DNA of 64,000 nucleotides from assembly GCF_017741815.1 (NCBI RefSeq), contig NZ_JAGHMF010000037.1:1-64000 (forward strand). Direction: 5' to 3'. Shown here piece after piece: positions 25,836-34,665 of the stretch. The position numbers and the translations under genes are program-made. Under the pieces are notes generated by a model. It made no database searches. It had not been told where the DNA came from and was given only the letters and a program-made list of their open reading frames with translations. Positions within the stretch are counted from its first letter, which is position 1; each line of letters begins with the position of its first letter. This DNA comes from Rhizobium sp. 16-488-2b. Lineage in GTDB: Bacteria > Pseudomonadota > Alphaproteobacteria > Rhizobiales > Rhizobiaceae.

Positions 25836-26790
25836 GACTGTCCTCGTCGATCTGCGGATAGTGTTCGGTCTGGTAGCGCGAGCCGTTGAAGCCCTCGACA
25901 TGAAGGACCTCCCTCACCCGGCGGCCTCGACCGGCGCGTTCGATCGAGATTACGAGGTCGACCGCTTCGCCAATCACGGCCTGCATTGGCTGCTGGCTCG
26001 CCTCCGATGTCAGTTGCTCGAGGCGGCGAAGCGCCGACATGGCCGAGTTCGAATGGATGGTCGTGACGCCCCCCGGATGTCCTGTGTTCCAGGCCTTCAA
26101 GAGGGTCAGTGCGGCGCCGTCACGCACCTCGCCAACAATGATCCGGTCGGGACGCAGGCGCATCGTGCTCTTGAGGAGACGCGCCATGTCGGCCGCATCA
26201 CTGGTGTGGAGGGACACGGCATTTTCCGCCGCGCACTGGATTTCGGACGTGTCCTCGAGGATCACCATTCTGTCTTCCGGTGCGGCCGAAACGATCTCGG
26301 CGATCACAGCGTTTGCGAGCGTCGTTTTGCCTGAGCCCGTCCCGCCGGCGATGACGATGTTCAATCGTTCAGCAATGGCGCTGCGGATGATCGACGCCTG
26401 CGCTTCCGTCATGATCTTCGCGGTCACATAATCGTCGAGCGGAATGAGCCGCGATGCGCGCCGGCGGATCGTGAAGGTCGGCGAATTGACGACGGGAGGC
26501 AAAAGACCTTCGAAGCGATGGCCGCCAATCGGTAGCTCACCAGAGATGATTGGTCGTTCGCCATCGGCCTCGGACTGCAGAGCGTGCGCAACCGAGCCGA
26601 TGACAGTCTCGGCCGCGGTCGCCTGCATTTCGCCGGCTGGCGCGACGCCATGGCCGAGGCGCTCGATGAAAAGCTTGCCATCTGGGTTGAGCATAATCTC
26701 GACGACCGTCGGATCTTCAAGGGCAAGGCAAAGGTGTTCGCCGAGGGCGTCCTGGAGTTTGCGGACAAGGCGAGAGTGCGACTGAAGCAT
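25825..26790 (-). CDS. trbB: TrbB, VirB11-like secretion ATPase
   Basis: 321 aa from ATG 26790 (MLQSHSRLVRKLQDALGEHL), the start seen in Ti TrbB; an in-frame GTG at 26844 would leave no room for a promoter behind the tra-box-like site. Walker A is IAGGTGSGKTTLANAV, with MRLRPDRIIVGEVRDGAA and NTGHPGGVTTIHSNSA as Walker B and His-box. It is a hexameric cytoplasmic ATPase and the first gene of the trb operon; in Ti plasmids traI precedes it, here nothing does. Confidence 0.95.
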   Translation of the reverse strand: MLQSHSRLVRKLQDALGEHLCLALEDPTVVEIMLNPDGKLFIERLGHGVAPAGEMQATAAETVIGSVAHALQSEADGERPIISGELPIGGHRFEGLLPPVVNSPTFTIRRRASRLIPLDDYVTAKIMTEAQASIIRSAIAERLNIVIAGGTGSGKTTLANAVIAEIVSAAPEDRMVILEDTSEIQCAAENAVSLHTSDAADMARLLKSTMRLRPDRIIVGEVRDGAALTLLKAWNTGHPGGVTTIHSNSAMSALRRLEQLTSEASQQPMQAVIGEAVDLVISIERAGRGRRVREVLHVEGFNGSRYQTEHYPQIDEDSHAA

Positions 26791-26855
26791 TGGTGGGCTC
26801 GTCTCCTCGTTTGAGTACGGGAGGAGACAGACCTCGGTCGCCACGCAAAGTCCAC

Positions 26856-26869
26856 GTGCAATATTGCAC
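26856..26869. promoter_or_regulatory. tra-box-like palindrome before trbB
   Basis: A perfect 14-base palindrome, GTGCA-ATAT-TGCAC, with the same half-sites and spacing as the Ti plasmid tra box. Its centre is about 72 bases before the trbB ATG, so activation from about -43 fits. It also faces repA, about 290 bases away. It is the clearest of the three candidate sites. Confidence 0.65.
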
Positions 26870-27158
26870 CTCGCGAGTCGCGCCCGATTCCGTCAGGTTC
26901 ACTTCGATTCGGTGCTTTGCCGGCGAGTTCCGCTATCGATGCGGATTATGAGTCACAGGAAAAATTAACAGGGAGATCGAACCGTGTGATCGATAAATTG
27001 CTGGAATCTAAGCGTTAGTGGCGTGTGCATCCGAAATGGCCGTTTTGCGTTAAGACTTTGTTAACTTTAAAAATCTTGCAAAACGCGTTGGAATAGGTTG
27101 TCTTATCCACGGCAAAAAGATGTATTTACGAAATTTACCGTGTGTACGAGAGGACGTC
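26870..27158. promoter_or_regulatory. repABC promoter region with inverted repeat
   Basis: 289 bases between the tra-box-like site and repA, AT-rich in the last 150. An inverted repeat with arms CGTTTTGC (27041-27048) and GCAAAACG (27078-27085) lies 75-118 bases before the repA GTG and could be the RepA/RepB autorepression operator. In Ti plasmids this place also holds traI; no trace of it was seen. Confidence 0.5.
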
Positions 27159-28355
27159 GTGGAGAATCCCGCTCAGCTTCAGAAAGCTATTCATAAACTG
27201 ATTGCGGCCCACGCGCGAGATCTCTCGGGCGCGCTTCACGAGCATCGTGTGAAACTTTATCCGCCTGAGGCTCGAAAGACCCTTCGGTCATTTTCATCGA
27301 TCGAGGCTGCGAAGCTCATCGGCGTGAACGATGGTTATCTTCGCCATCTTTCGATCGAGGGTAAGGGGCCGCAGCCTGAAATCGGGAATAATAATCGCCG
27401 ATCATATTCGGTAGAGACTATTCAGGCGCTCCGCGAGTATCTCGACGAGAATGGTAAAGGAGACCGCCGGTACTCACCACGCCGCAGTGGTGGCGAGCAT
27501 CTGCAGGTGATCACCGCAGTGAACTTCAAGGGCGGCAGCGGCAAGACTACCACGGCTGCCCATCTTGCTCAGTATCTCGCGCTGAATGGATACAGGGTAC
27601 TTGCTATCGATCTTGATCCGCAAGCCAGTATGTCTGCCTTGCACGGATTCCAGCCAGAATTTGACGTTGGCGACAACGAGACGCTCTACGGCGCCGTTCG
27701 TTACGATGACGAGCGACGTCCCCTGAAGGACATCATCAAGAAGACCTACTTTGCGAACCTTGATCTTGTGCCGGGCAACCTGGAGCTTATGGAGTTCGAG
27801 CACGATACCGCCAAAGTGCTCGGCTCTAACGATCGCAAGAACATATTTTTCACGCGTATGGACGACGCGATTGCATCCGTCGCGGACGACTATGACGTTG
27901 TCGTTGTCGACTGCCCTCCCCAGCTGGGCTTTCTGACTATTTCGGCACTATGCGCTGCGACTGCGGTTCTCGTTACTGTTCATCCTCAGATGCTTGATGT
28001 CATGTCGATGTGCCAGTTTCTGTTGATGACGTCTGAGCTTCTCAGTGTCGTCGCAGACGCCGGTGGCAGCATGAACTACGATTGGATGCGCTATCTCGTA
28101 ACGCGCTACGAGCCAGGAGACGGACCGCAGAATCAGATGGTGTCGTTTATGCGCACAATGTTCGGCGACCATGTCCTGAACCACCCAATGCTCAAGAGCA
28201 CGGCCATTTCTGACGCCGGTATCACCAAGCAGACACTTTACGAGGTGAGCCGCGACCAGTTCACGCGAGCAACATACGACCGGGCCATGGAATCGCTCGA
28301 CAACGTGAACAGCGAGATCGAGCAGCTCATTCAATCCTCGTGGGGTCGCAAATGA
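27159..28355 (+). CDS. repA: RepA, ParA-like partition ATPase
   Basis: 398 aa from GTG 27159, chosen because GAGAGGA lies 5-11 bases upstream; an in-frame ATG at 27120 lacks one. The N-terminus carries an HTH-like MerR-type region (SSIEAAKLIGVNDGYLRHLS), then the deviant Walker box FKGGSGKTTTAAHLAQYL and VVVDCPPQLGF. RepA segregates the plasmid with RepB and parS and represses its own operon. Length fits the family (about 400). Confidence 0.95.
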   Translation: MENPAQLQKAIHKLIAAHARDLSGALHEHRVKLYPPEARKTLRSFSSIEAAKLIGVNDGYLRHLSIEGKGPQPEIGNNNRRSYSVETIQALREYLDENGKGDRRYSPRRSGGEHLQVITAVNFKGGSGKTTTAAHLAQYLALNGYRVLAIDLDPQASMSALHGFQPEFDVGDNETLYGAVRYDDERRPLKDIIKKTYFANLDLVPGNLELMEFEHDTAKVLGSNDRKNIFFTRMDDAIASVADDYDVVVVDCPPQLGFLTISALCAATAVLVTVHPQMLDVMSMCQFLLMTSELLSVVADAGGSMNYDWMRYLVTRYEPGDGPQNQMVSFMRTMFGDHVLNHPMLKSTAISDAGITKQTLYEVSRDQFTRATYDRAMESLDNVNSEIEQLIQSSWGRK

Positions 28356-28395
28356 CGGTCGCAAAAACACGCGGAAACAAGAGGTTGACCGAGAA

Positions 28396-28411
28396 GTTGC
28401 CAGCCGGAAAC
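28396..28411. other. parS: parS centromere site
   Basis: GTTGCCAGCCGGAAAC fits the rhizobial repABC consensus GTT-N4-GC-N4-AAC exactly. It lies in the 120-base repA-repB gap, a place where some repABC plasmids keep parS. RepB should bind it. Confidence 0.7.
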
Positions 28412-28475
28412 TTTTCAAACCTCGCGCCTGTGTCGCGGTATTCAATCGATCACGGGCACTTCAGGGGAAAGCAAG

Positions 28476-29435
28476 ATGGCTAGAAAACATCTCCTTTCAG
28501 ATTTAAAGGCACCTACTTCATCAACTACGGAGTTCGGTGAGACTAGAGCTGCAGACGCCCCTACCCCACAATATGCGCCTCGAGGTGCGATCGGTGCAGT
28601 TTCGCGCTCGATTGAAGCTTTGAAGTCGCAGGGACTGAGCGAACTCGACCCCGAACTGATAGATGCGCCGTCTGTTACTGATCGCCTCGATGAGGATGGA
28701 GCCCAGTTCGAGGAGTTCGCGCGCAACATTCGCGAGAATGGGCAGCAGGTTCCAATTCTTGTTCGCCCACATCCGACCGTCGAGGGACGGTATCAGATTG
28801 CTTACGGCCGGAGACGATTGAGAGCGGTTAAGGCCGCCGGCGTCAAGGTCAAAGCCGCAATCAGAAATCTGTCTGATGACGAACTGGTTTTGGCTCAAGG
28901 TCAGGAAAACAGCGCGCGTCAAGATTTGTCGTTTATCGAGCGTGCGCTCTATGCGGCTCAGCTCGAAGCAAGTGGCTATCAGCGTCCCGTCATTATGGCA
29001 GCGCTTGCTGTGGACAAGAGTAACCTTTCGCGGTTGATCCAGGCTGCGACTCAGTTGCCAGACGACATCATTCGCTTGATCGGTGCTGCACCAAAGACCG
29101 GTCGTGATCGCTGGTACGAGCTGTCGTCGCGGCTGGCTTCAGACGACGCTGTCGAGAAGGCGCGAGCTCTCCTCTCGAGTGGCGAGCTCAGCTCCCTGGG
29201 GTCTGATGAGCGATTTGTCTGCGTATTCGACGCGGTTGCACCAAAAAAATCCAAGAGGGAAAAAGCTCGACCGAATGTCTGGCAAGCCGAAGATGGGGTC
29301 AAAGCTGCGAGTTTCCGCCAGGACAAACGAACACTGACATTGATGATCGACAAGACGGCGGCGCCGGAATTCGGCGAGTACCTGATGTCGGCTCTTCCCG
29401 AGATCTACGCTTCGTTCAAAAAGTCGAAGCAGTAG
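28476..29435 (+). CDS. repB: RepB, ParB-like partition protein
   Basis: 319 aa. The ParB N-terminal domain has IRENGQQVPILVRPHP and AYGRRRLRAVKAAG with LAQGQENSARQDLSFIERAL; the HTH follows at about 165-190 (ALAVDKSNLSRLIQAAT). RepB binds parS and works with RepA in segregation and autoregulation. The ATG has GGGGAAAG about 5-9 bases upstream. Confidence 0.95.
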   Translation: MARKHLLSDLKAPTSSTTEFGETRAADAPTPQYAPRGAIGAVSRSIEALKSQGLSELDPELIDAPSVTDRLDEDGAQFEEFARNIRENGQQVPILVRPHPTVEGRYQIAYGRRRLRAVKAAGVKVKAAIRNLSDDELVLAQGQENSARQDLSFIERALYAAQLEASGYQRPVIMAALAVDKSNLSRLIQAATQLPDDIIRLIGAAPKTGRDRWYELSSRLASDDAVEKARALLSSGELSSLGSDERFVCVFDAVAPKKSKREKARPNVWQAEDGVKAASFRQDKRTLTLMIDKTAAPEFGEYLMSALPEIYASFKKSKQ

Positions 29436-29470
29436 ATGATTTGTAACGAAGAAAGGTGCCGATAGCGCAA

Positions 29471-29520
29471 AGAAAAAGCCCTCCGAAACAGTGTTCCAGA
29501 AGGCCTCTCTCAGTTTGGTC
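29471..29520 (-). ncRNA. antisense ctRNA (incompatibility RNA) between repB and repC
   Basis: On the minus strand an imperfect hairpin (plus-strand arms about 29477-29487 and 29494-29506, with G-U pairs and one bulge) is followed by TTTTTC, an intrinsic terminator. Upstream, TTGACT and GATTCT spaced by 17 bases could be the promoter, giving a transcript of about 50 nt. This is the place and design of the RepC-controlling antisense RNA of repABC plasmids. Ends are approximate. Confidence 0.7.
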
Positions 29521-29609
29521 GCTTAGAGAATCGCACTTCCCGGAATCACAGTCAAGAGTCAACGCCACACCGGCGTAGCCTTTTCTTTGCCTTGCGAAAG
29601 GTGAAGGAC

Positions 29610-30827
29610 ATGGAAACAGGTTACATCACGACGCCTTTTGGGCGACGGCCGATGACGCTTGCCTTGGTGAAGCGTCAGGTCAAGACTGAGCAAGCTGCAG
29701 CAGAAGGATCGATTGATAAGTGGCGAGTGTTTCGCGACGTCAGCGACGCACGCTCGCGACTTGGCCTCCAAGATCGAGCGCTCGCTGTCTTGAATGCGCT
29801 CCTGACATTTTCCCCAGGGCCCGAACTCAGCGATCAGGGAAACTTGGTCGTCTTCCCATCGAACGCACAGCTATCAGCGCGCACAAATGGCATTGCTGGC
29901 ACAACGCTGCGCAAGTGCCTCGGTTTGCTTGTGGAGGCTGGGGTGATTATTCGCAAAGACAGTCCCAACGGGAAACGCTACGCTCGGAAAAGCGGTGAAG
30001 GCAACATCGAGGATGCCTATGGCTTCAGTCTCGCGCCTCTTCTCGCGCGCGCCGGCGAGTTTGCTGCACTCGCCCAAGAGGTAGCGGCTGAACAGCGTCG
30101 CTTCCGCATCATGAAGGACCGCCTCACGATCGTCCGGCGAGACGTCCGCAAGCTAATCACCGTTGGTATGGAAGAGAGCCTAGCCGGCGATTGGGGAGCT
30201 GCGGAAGCATGTTTCGTCGAGATTGTCGGAAAGTTCGCGCGACGACCAACTATACAGGATTTGACTGCCAGCCTCGACGAGATGACCCTGTTGCACGAAG
30301 AAGTCTCTAGGATGTTGAAAACTCAGGAAGAAACCACGAAAGACGATGGCAATGCCATCGCATACGGATGCCACATACAGAATTCAAATACCGAATCCAG
30401 CTATGAACTTGAACCTAGCTTCGAAAGGAAGCAGGGCGAAAAGTCCGAGAGAAACAGCCGGACAAAGCGGATGGGAGAACCGGAGACATTTGCGTTGCCG
30501 ATGGTGCTGCGTGCGTGCCCCGAAATATTGCCCTTCGGTCCAAGAGGATCAATCAGTAGCTGGCGCGATATGATGTCGGCCGCCGTGACTGTTCGCTCCA
30601 TGCTCGGCGTCAGCCCGTCAGCGTATGAGGAGGCCTGCGAAGTGATGGGCCAGGCGGGTGCGGCGATAGCGATAGCTTGCATCTACGAACGGGGCGGGCA
30701 CATCAACTCGGCAGGGGGATATCTTCGAGATCTGACGGGGAAGGCGCGGCGCGGCGAGTTTTCTCTTGCACCGATGTTGTTTGCCGCCTTGCGCGCCAAT
30801 GCCCTCCCGGCCAAGGTTTCCGCCTAG
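29610..30827 (+). CDS. repC: RepC, replication initiator
   Basis: 405 aa from ATG 29610 (METGYITTPFGRRPMTLALV), the usual RepC start, with GGTGAAGGA just before it. The N-terminal half has winged-helix features (FPSNAQLSARTNGIAGTTLR); the C-terminal domain has EEACEVMGQAGAAIAIACIY and GYLRDLT. RepC initiates replication, and the origin is normally inside its own gene. Expression is held down by the antisense RNA. Confidence 0.95.
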   Translation: METGYITTPFGRRPMTLALVKRQVKTEQAAAEGSIDKWRVFRDVSDARSRLGLQDRALAVLNALLTFSPGPELSDQGNLVVFPSNAQLSARTNGIAGTTLRKCLGLLVEAGVIIRKDSPNGKRYARKSGEGNIEDAYGFSLAPLLARAGEFAALAQEVAAEQRRFRIMKDRLTIVRRDVRKLITVGMEESLAGDWGAAEACFVEIVGKFARRPTIQDLTASLDEMTLLHEEVSRMLKTQEETTKDDGNAIAYGCHIQNSNTESSYELEPSFERKQGEKSERNSRTKRMGEPETFALPMVLRACPEILPFGPRGSISSWRDMMSAAVTVRSMLGVSPSAYEEACEVMGQAGAAIAIACIYERGGHINSAGGYLRDLTGKARRGEFSLAPMLFAALRANALPAKVSA

Positions 30828-31082
30828 CGGTGCTGATTTTTCGAGCTTGGCCAAGATAAACGATTGAATAAAAAGGAGTTTTTGCCAGAAAGGGCCAAAG
30901 TTTCCGGCTGACAACTCGATAAAGCCCGGTGGCCTATTCAATAGATGCGGGAGGTCACTCGACAGAGACGACGCTCCGCGAGCGACTTGGTGAGTCCAAA
31001 TTTGCCCTGCGGCGATTAAGAATTCGTGGAGAAACAAGATCTATAGCGGAGCTACGCCAGCTTCATTACTCGAGAACTGTTC
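30828..31082. other. intergenic stretch after repC
   Basis: 255 bases with AT-rich runs and no gene that I can support. It marks the switch from plasmid backbone to the accessory block. No direct repeats or IS ends were recognised. Confidence 0.4.
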
Positions 31083-31589
31083 ATGCGTTTCGACCCGGAC
31101 CCCTTTGTTGGCTCGCTTATTATGACGTTGCTGAGGGCAGGTTTCGTCAATACGGCAGGTGAAATTACACGGAGTATCGCGAGCGGGAACGGCGGTGAGG
31201 CATACCCTGCCGCTGAGCAGGAAGCGATTTTCGCTGATATCATTCAGCACAACATCATCCGCCCCCATGAGATGTGGAGGAAAATCGTGAACATGCGGAC
31301 CAGCGAGGAGAAGAGGACCAACGAAGAGGAGTTCTTGATGGTGGCTGATGCCGTTGGTCGCGAGGTTCCTCTAGGAAGCCACGATTACGAGGTCTTCGTC
31401 CTAGTTTTGCAAAAGGTGGTTGCGGACCTTCGGCGCCCGCCGGGACCGCGAGATCCGACTCCAGGCAAGGGGGGAGGAGGGCCGCCGTCACCTTCTCCCA
31501 GCTACGGGCCGACCACGACTCCGTCTTTGACACCTTCTAGCAACAGAACCGATGGAGAGAGGCATGAGCCCCCAGGCAATCGCCGCTGA
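31083..31589 (+). CDS. unknown protein with Pro/Gly-rich tail, first gene of a trio
   Basis: 168 aa. Residues 1-115 are a mixed helical region (DIIQHNIIRPHEMWRKIVNM); the last 50 are Pro, Gly, Ser and Thr-rich and probably disordered. No family is recognised and the ribosome binding site is poor, so the start is uncertain (ATG 31122 is an alternative). It overlaps the nuclease-like gene by 26 bases. Confidence 0.5.
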   Translation: MRFDPDPFVGSLIMTLLRAGFVNTAGEITRSIASGNGGEAYPAAEQEAIFADIIQHNIIRPHEMWRKIVNMRTSEEKRTNEEEFLMVADAVGREVPLGSHDYEVFVLVLQKVVADLRRPPGPRDPTPGKGGGGPPSPSPSYGPTTTPSLTPSSNRTDGERHEPPGNRR

Positions 31590-32376
31590 ACAGTCTCAAC
31601 GGTCAGATAATGAGAAGAAAAAGCTGAACGATAGCCTTCGTACCGCCCTGAATGGTCTGTCAGCGGCGATCCGAAAGAAGGCCAGAGGATCCACGGTGCT
31701 CCTGGAGCAATATGACGGTCAGGGCAAACTTTTCGAGGCACTCATCCTCTTTGCCGTCAGAAACGAATTGAAAGATAGAAACGTTAAGGTCGGCGTGCGG
31801 CCTCAACAGAAAGATAAGCCGGAGCGATTTCTGCTTCGAGGAGCCCCTGGCCGGCTTAAGCCTAAGCGTGCTCCAACGGAGCCATCATATTTTACGCTAG
31901 CGGCCGAGAGCGGCAAAACCTTTGAAATGCACAGTTCAGTAGAATGGCCGGATCATCATGTCGGCGCATCTCTCGGCCACGAACTCGACATATCGATAGC
32001 AGCCGAGCGCGACATAGACATGCTCCGAGAATGGACAGCGAAATCGCAAAAATTGCCGCGCCCGGTGTTTGCTCTTGAGGCGAAGTTTCGGAGCCGCGGG
32101 CCCGATAAATCTTTGGGCAGGGAGCTTACTGGCCTTGCGTATGGCCTACACGCCGGTCGTCTCCTTCTCGTGTCTAGCAAAGAACCAGACGATTCCGTAA
32201 AAGCTCAGGTCAGCAAGATAGTCGACCTTGGGAACAAAGTGCGGACGCAAGCGTCATGTCTCACCTTTTTCCATGGCGAGAACTACCCCGACGACGGCAT
32301 ATTCAGGGATATTGCGAAGATCATTGCCGACGACCTCAATACGAAGGTAAGTTTTGTGGAACGCATCTTAGGATGA
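31564..32376 (+). CDS. putative PD-(D/E)xK nuclease
   Basis: 270 aa from ATG 31564, with GGAGAG just upstream. A charged helical N-terminus (KKKLNDSLRTALNGLSAAIR) leads to a nuclease-like core: GHELDISI (Glu140, Asp142), then PVFALEAKFRSRG (Glu172, Lys174), then a Gly-rich helix with LGRELTGLAYGLHAGRLLLV. This is the pattern of restriction-endonuclease-like folds. It overlaps the preceding gene and is followed 81 bases later by an HEFGH protein. The role is unknown; a defence nuclease is the best guess. Confidence 0.6.
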   Translation: MSPQAIAAEQSQRSDNEKKKLNDSLRTALNGLSAAIRKKARGSTVLLEQYDGQGKLFEALILFAVRNELKDRNVKVGVRPQQKDKPERFLLRGAPGRLKPKRAPTEPSYFTLAAESGKTFEMHSSVEWPDHHVGASLGHELDISIAAERDIDMLREWTAKSQKLPRPVFALEAKFRSRGPDKSLGRELTGLAYGLHAGRLLLVSSKEPDDSVKAQVSKIVDLGNKVRTQASCLTFFHGENYPDDGIFRDIAKIIADDLNTKVSFVERILG

Positions 32377-32457
32377 CAATATTGTTGTGTTTCGGCGCCT
32401 TTCTGATCGAGAGCCGTCCGTCCGCCAGCTCATCAAATGATCAATTTGAGGAAAACA

Positions 32458-32994
32458 ATGGCGATGCTTGACCGAGCCAAACACGAGTTTGGCCACTATG
32501 TCGTGAGCCGAGTGGTGGGGTTCAAACCGGGCGCCGTTTCCGCCGAAATCAACGGCAATACCGGTGGTACGGCGGAAATCGACACATTTCGACCAATTGG
32601 GTCGATTGTGGATATGGAGAAGTTCTGCGAGGACCGTGTGAAGGTCCTATACGCTGGCGTCCTTGCTGAATCGCTCGAAGATGGGAAAGTGAACAATAAC
32701 AAGGCGCTCAGCCTGGCTGCAGACACCGGAAAAGGAGACCACATGATGGTTCAGCAGCTTTGCAACATCTTGAGGAACATCCGCTATTCCAGCGACAAGG
32801 ACTTTGGCGAAGCCAAAATGAAGGATGATGAAAGAAGGCTCTGGCAGGAAGCGGCAGAGATGGTCGAAGCGCGCGCCGATTTGATAAATTCCCTTGCCCA
32901 AGAGCTTTACGAGCGGCGTGCCCTTCACGGAAAACTCGCAGTTTTTACGGCCGCCGAACTGCTCGCCCACCCGGCTCTGCAAGGCGCGACCTAA
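32458..32994 (+). CDS. HEFGH metalloprotease-like protein (M41-type)
   Basis: 178 aa from ATG 32458, with GAGG 6 bases upstream. HEFGH at residues 9-13 is an HExxH zinc site at the very N-terminus, followed by a Gly-rich strand pair and VLYAGVLAESLEDGKV, much like the C-terminal peptidase domain of FtsH (family M41) with its later Asp ligand. There is no ATPase or membrane part. It closes the trio 31083-32994. Confidence 0.6.
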   Translation: MAMLDRAKHEFGHYVVSRVVGFKPGAVSAEINGNTGGTAEIDTFRPIGSIVDMEKFCEDRVKVLYAGVLAESLEDGKVNNNKALSLAADTGKGDHMMVQQLCNILRNIRYSSDKDFGEAKMKDDERRLWQEAAEMVEARADLINSLAQELYERRALHGKLAVFTAAELLAHPALQGAT

Positions 32995-33015
32995 TCAACA
33001 TATAAGACGCGATGT

Positions 33016-34170
33016 CTATAGGATCCGCGCCGCCTTGCCACTTCGTCGCGTAGCGTTGTTGTAATAGCTAGAGGCCTGTTGCACAGATCGATGGCGCGAC
33101 TGCTCCATTGCCTCGGGGAGGGGAATACCACGGTTTGCCGCTTCAGTTAGATAGCCTGACCGAAGCCCGTGCGCCGAAAACTCCCCAGGCTCCAACCCGG
33201 CCATTTCAGCCCGCTGCTTGACGATCAGATTGATCGACTGCGGATCGAGTTCGCGACTCGAGACGGTGCCCCAGCGCCCGATTCTTCGAAACACGCTCCC
33301 GCTCGCGATCTTGGCTGCAGCGATCCATGCATTCAGTGCCTCGACCGGCCGACCGGTCAGATAGACGACATCGTCCTGCTCGCCGGTGGTCGTTTTTGTC
33401 CGGCCGAGATGAATCGCGAGAGAGGGGAGGGGAGGGCCGTCCGGCACCTCGATCGGTGTTTCCGCCGTCAGCTGCTCGACCCGTAGGCCTGCGATCTCGC
33501 TGCGCCGGCGGCCGCCAGAGGCAAACGCGACCATCAGGATGGCGCGGTCGCGCAGATCCCGCAGGTTATCGGTGGCGCAGGTCGCCAGCAGTTTTGCCAA
33601 AACGTCGCCCGTGACCGCCTTGGCGCTCTTCCGGCTTCGCTTCCGCGGAACGGCACGCACGGCCAGCCGGATCGCCGACTTGAGGGGAGGGGAGGCGAAG
33701 GCGCCATCGAGTCCGCGCCATTTTGTCAGCGTCGACCAGTTCGCCAGGCGCCGGCGTACTGTCGACGGGGCGTGCGGCCCTGTCGATTTCAGAAACCCCT
33801 CGCTGCGCAAATTCTTCTCGACATCGGCCGGCATGCCATGGTCGGGATCGCTGGCGCGCTTTTGCGGATCCCACAAATGCTGCGCGACGAATTTCAGCAG
33901 TAATGCCTCGGGCGCCGGCCAGATTAGCGACTGTTCTGTCGCGGCCAGAGCCCAGGCTTCGATATAGGCGAGGTCGGAGGTGATGGCGCGCAGCGTGTTG
34001 GCGCCCATGCCCTCGTTGACGAGATGCCGGAGCGTTTCGATGTCCTGATCGGTCAGCAACTCGGCGAGTTCGTCACGGCGTTCGATCGGAAGGACAGAGG
34101 CGATGGTGTCGAGTTCGACGGCCCGGCGCTCGACACCGGTGAGGCTCGCGGCTTTTCTGGCGGCAGCCAT
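33016..34170 (-). CDS. tyrosine recombinase / integrase
   Basis: 384 aa. An N-terminal SAM-like DNA-binding part (about 1-180) and a catalytic domain with SGGRRRSEIAGL (Arg), SAHGLRSGYLT (H-x-x-R), EQSRHRSVQQ (His) and SSYYNN (Tyr). All key residues are present. The start overlaps the stop of the 95-aa gene upstream (TGATG). It may resolve plasmid multimers or move the accessory block; an inverted repeat at 34524-34548 is a possible core site. Confidence 0.88.
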   Translation of the reverse strand: MAAARKAASLTGVERRAVELDTIASVLPIERRDELAELLTDQDIETLRHLVNEGMGANTLRAITSDLAYIEAWALAATEQSLIWPAPEALLLKFVAQHLWDPQKRASDPDHGMPADVEKNLRSEGFLKSTGPHAPSTVRRRLANWSTLTKWRGLDGAFASPPLKSAIRLAVRAVPRKRSRKSAKAVTGDVLAKLLATCATDNLRDLRDRAILMVAFASGGRRRSEIAGLRVEQLTAETPIEVPDGPPLPSLAIHLGRTKTTTGEQDDVVYLTGRPVEALNAWIAAAKIASGSVFRRIGRWGTVSSRELDPQSINLIVKQRAEMAGLEPGEFSAHGLRSGYLTEAANRGIPLPEAMEQSRHRSVQQASSYYNNATRRSGKAARIL

Positions 34171-34457
34171 CAGGCCGTTTCAGCCTTCGGCCGCCAACGT
34201 GCAATAATCTGCTCGATCTCGCTGCGATAGTCGTATGGGTATTCGACATCTTCCTCGCGCGCCAGCCAAGTGAAGACGGTCGCCATGTCCTCGGAGACCT
34301 CGCGATCGACATTGGCCAGATCGGTGAGGTCGAAGCCGCCATGCACCTCGGCATTCCACCAGGCGAGCAGAAAATTGGCGACGCGGCGTCCCTGGCCGGT
34401 ATCCTGATGGGCGATGTTGAGCAGCTTTTCGAGGGCGAAACGAACGCGATCTTCCAT
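34170..34457 (-). CDS. DUF7673-like small protein coupled to the integrase
   Basis: 95 aa from ATG 34457 (MEDRVRFALEKLLNIAHQDT...). The centre holds RRVANFLLAWWNAEVHGGFDL, then YPYDYRSEIEQII. Such small proteins are found with tyrosine recombinases on rhizobial replicons. Its TGA overlaps the integrase ATG. The function is unknown; it could be an accessory factor or regulator of the recombinase. Confidence 0.6.
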   Translation of the reverse strand: MEDRVRFALEKLLNIAHQDTGQGRRVANFLLAWWNAEVHGGFDLTDLANVDREVSEDMATVFTWLAREEDVEYPYDYRSEIEQIIARWRPKAETA

Positions 34458-34523
34458 GGAAAATGCCTTTGTCGAGCGTGATTTGGCCCAATTTAGATGG
34501 ATTTGCGACTCCTGTCGATCTAC

Positions 34524-34548
34524 TATCGATAAGGGAGAGTTATCGATA
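34524..34548. repeat. inverted repeat, possible recombinase core site or operator
   Basis: TATCGATAA (34524-34532) and TTATCGATA (34540-34548) are perfect 9-base arms around a 7-base spacer. Arms of 9-13 bases around 6-8 bases are the usual core-site format of tyrosine recombinases. It lies about 70 bases before the integrase-operon start, so it could equally be an operator for that operon. Confidence 0.5.
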
Positions 34549-34665
34549 ATAGAAATGCGAGGAGTTGACTGTCGGCAGTAACGAACCTTAACTTCGATAT
34601 AGGTTCCTTTAGAGACTCTGTTAACCATGATATCAGATACTTAGGACGAGTTGTCCTTTGCAAGT

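Noticed and set aside
28352..28483. 43-codon frame between repA and repB (repD-like place)
   Set aside because: It starts on the repA stop and spans the parS site, but has no ribosome binding site or recognisable product, so it is not listed as a gene.
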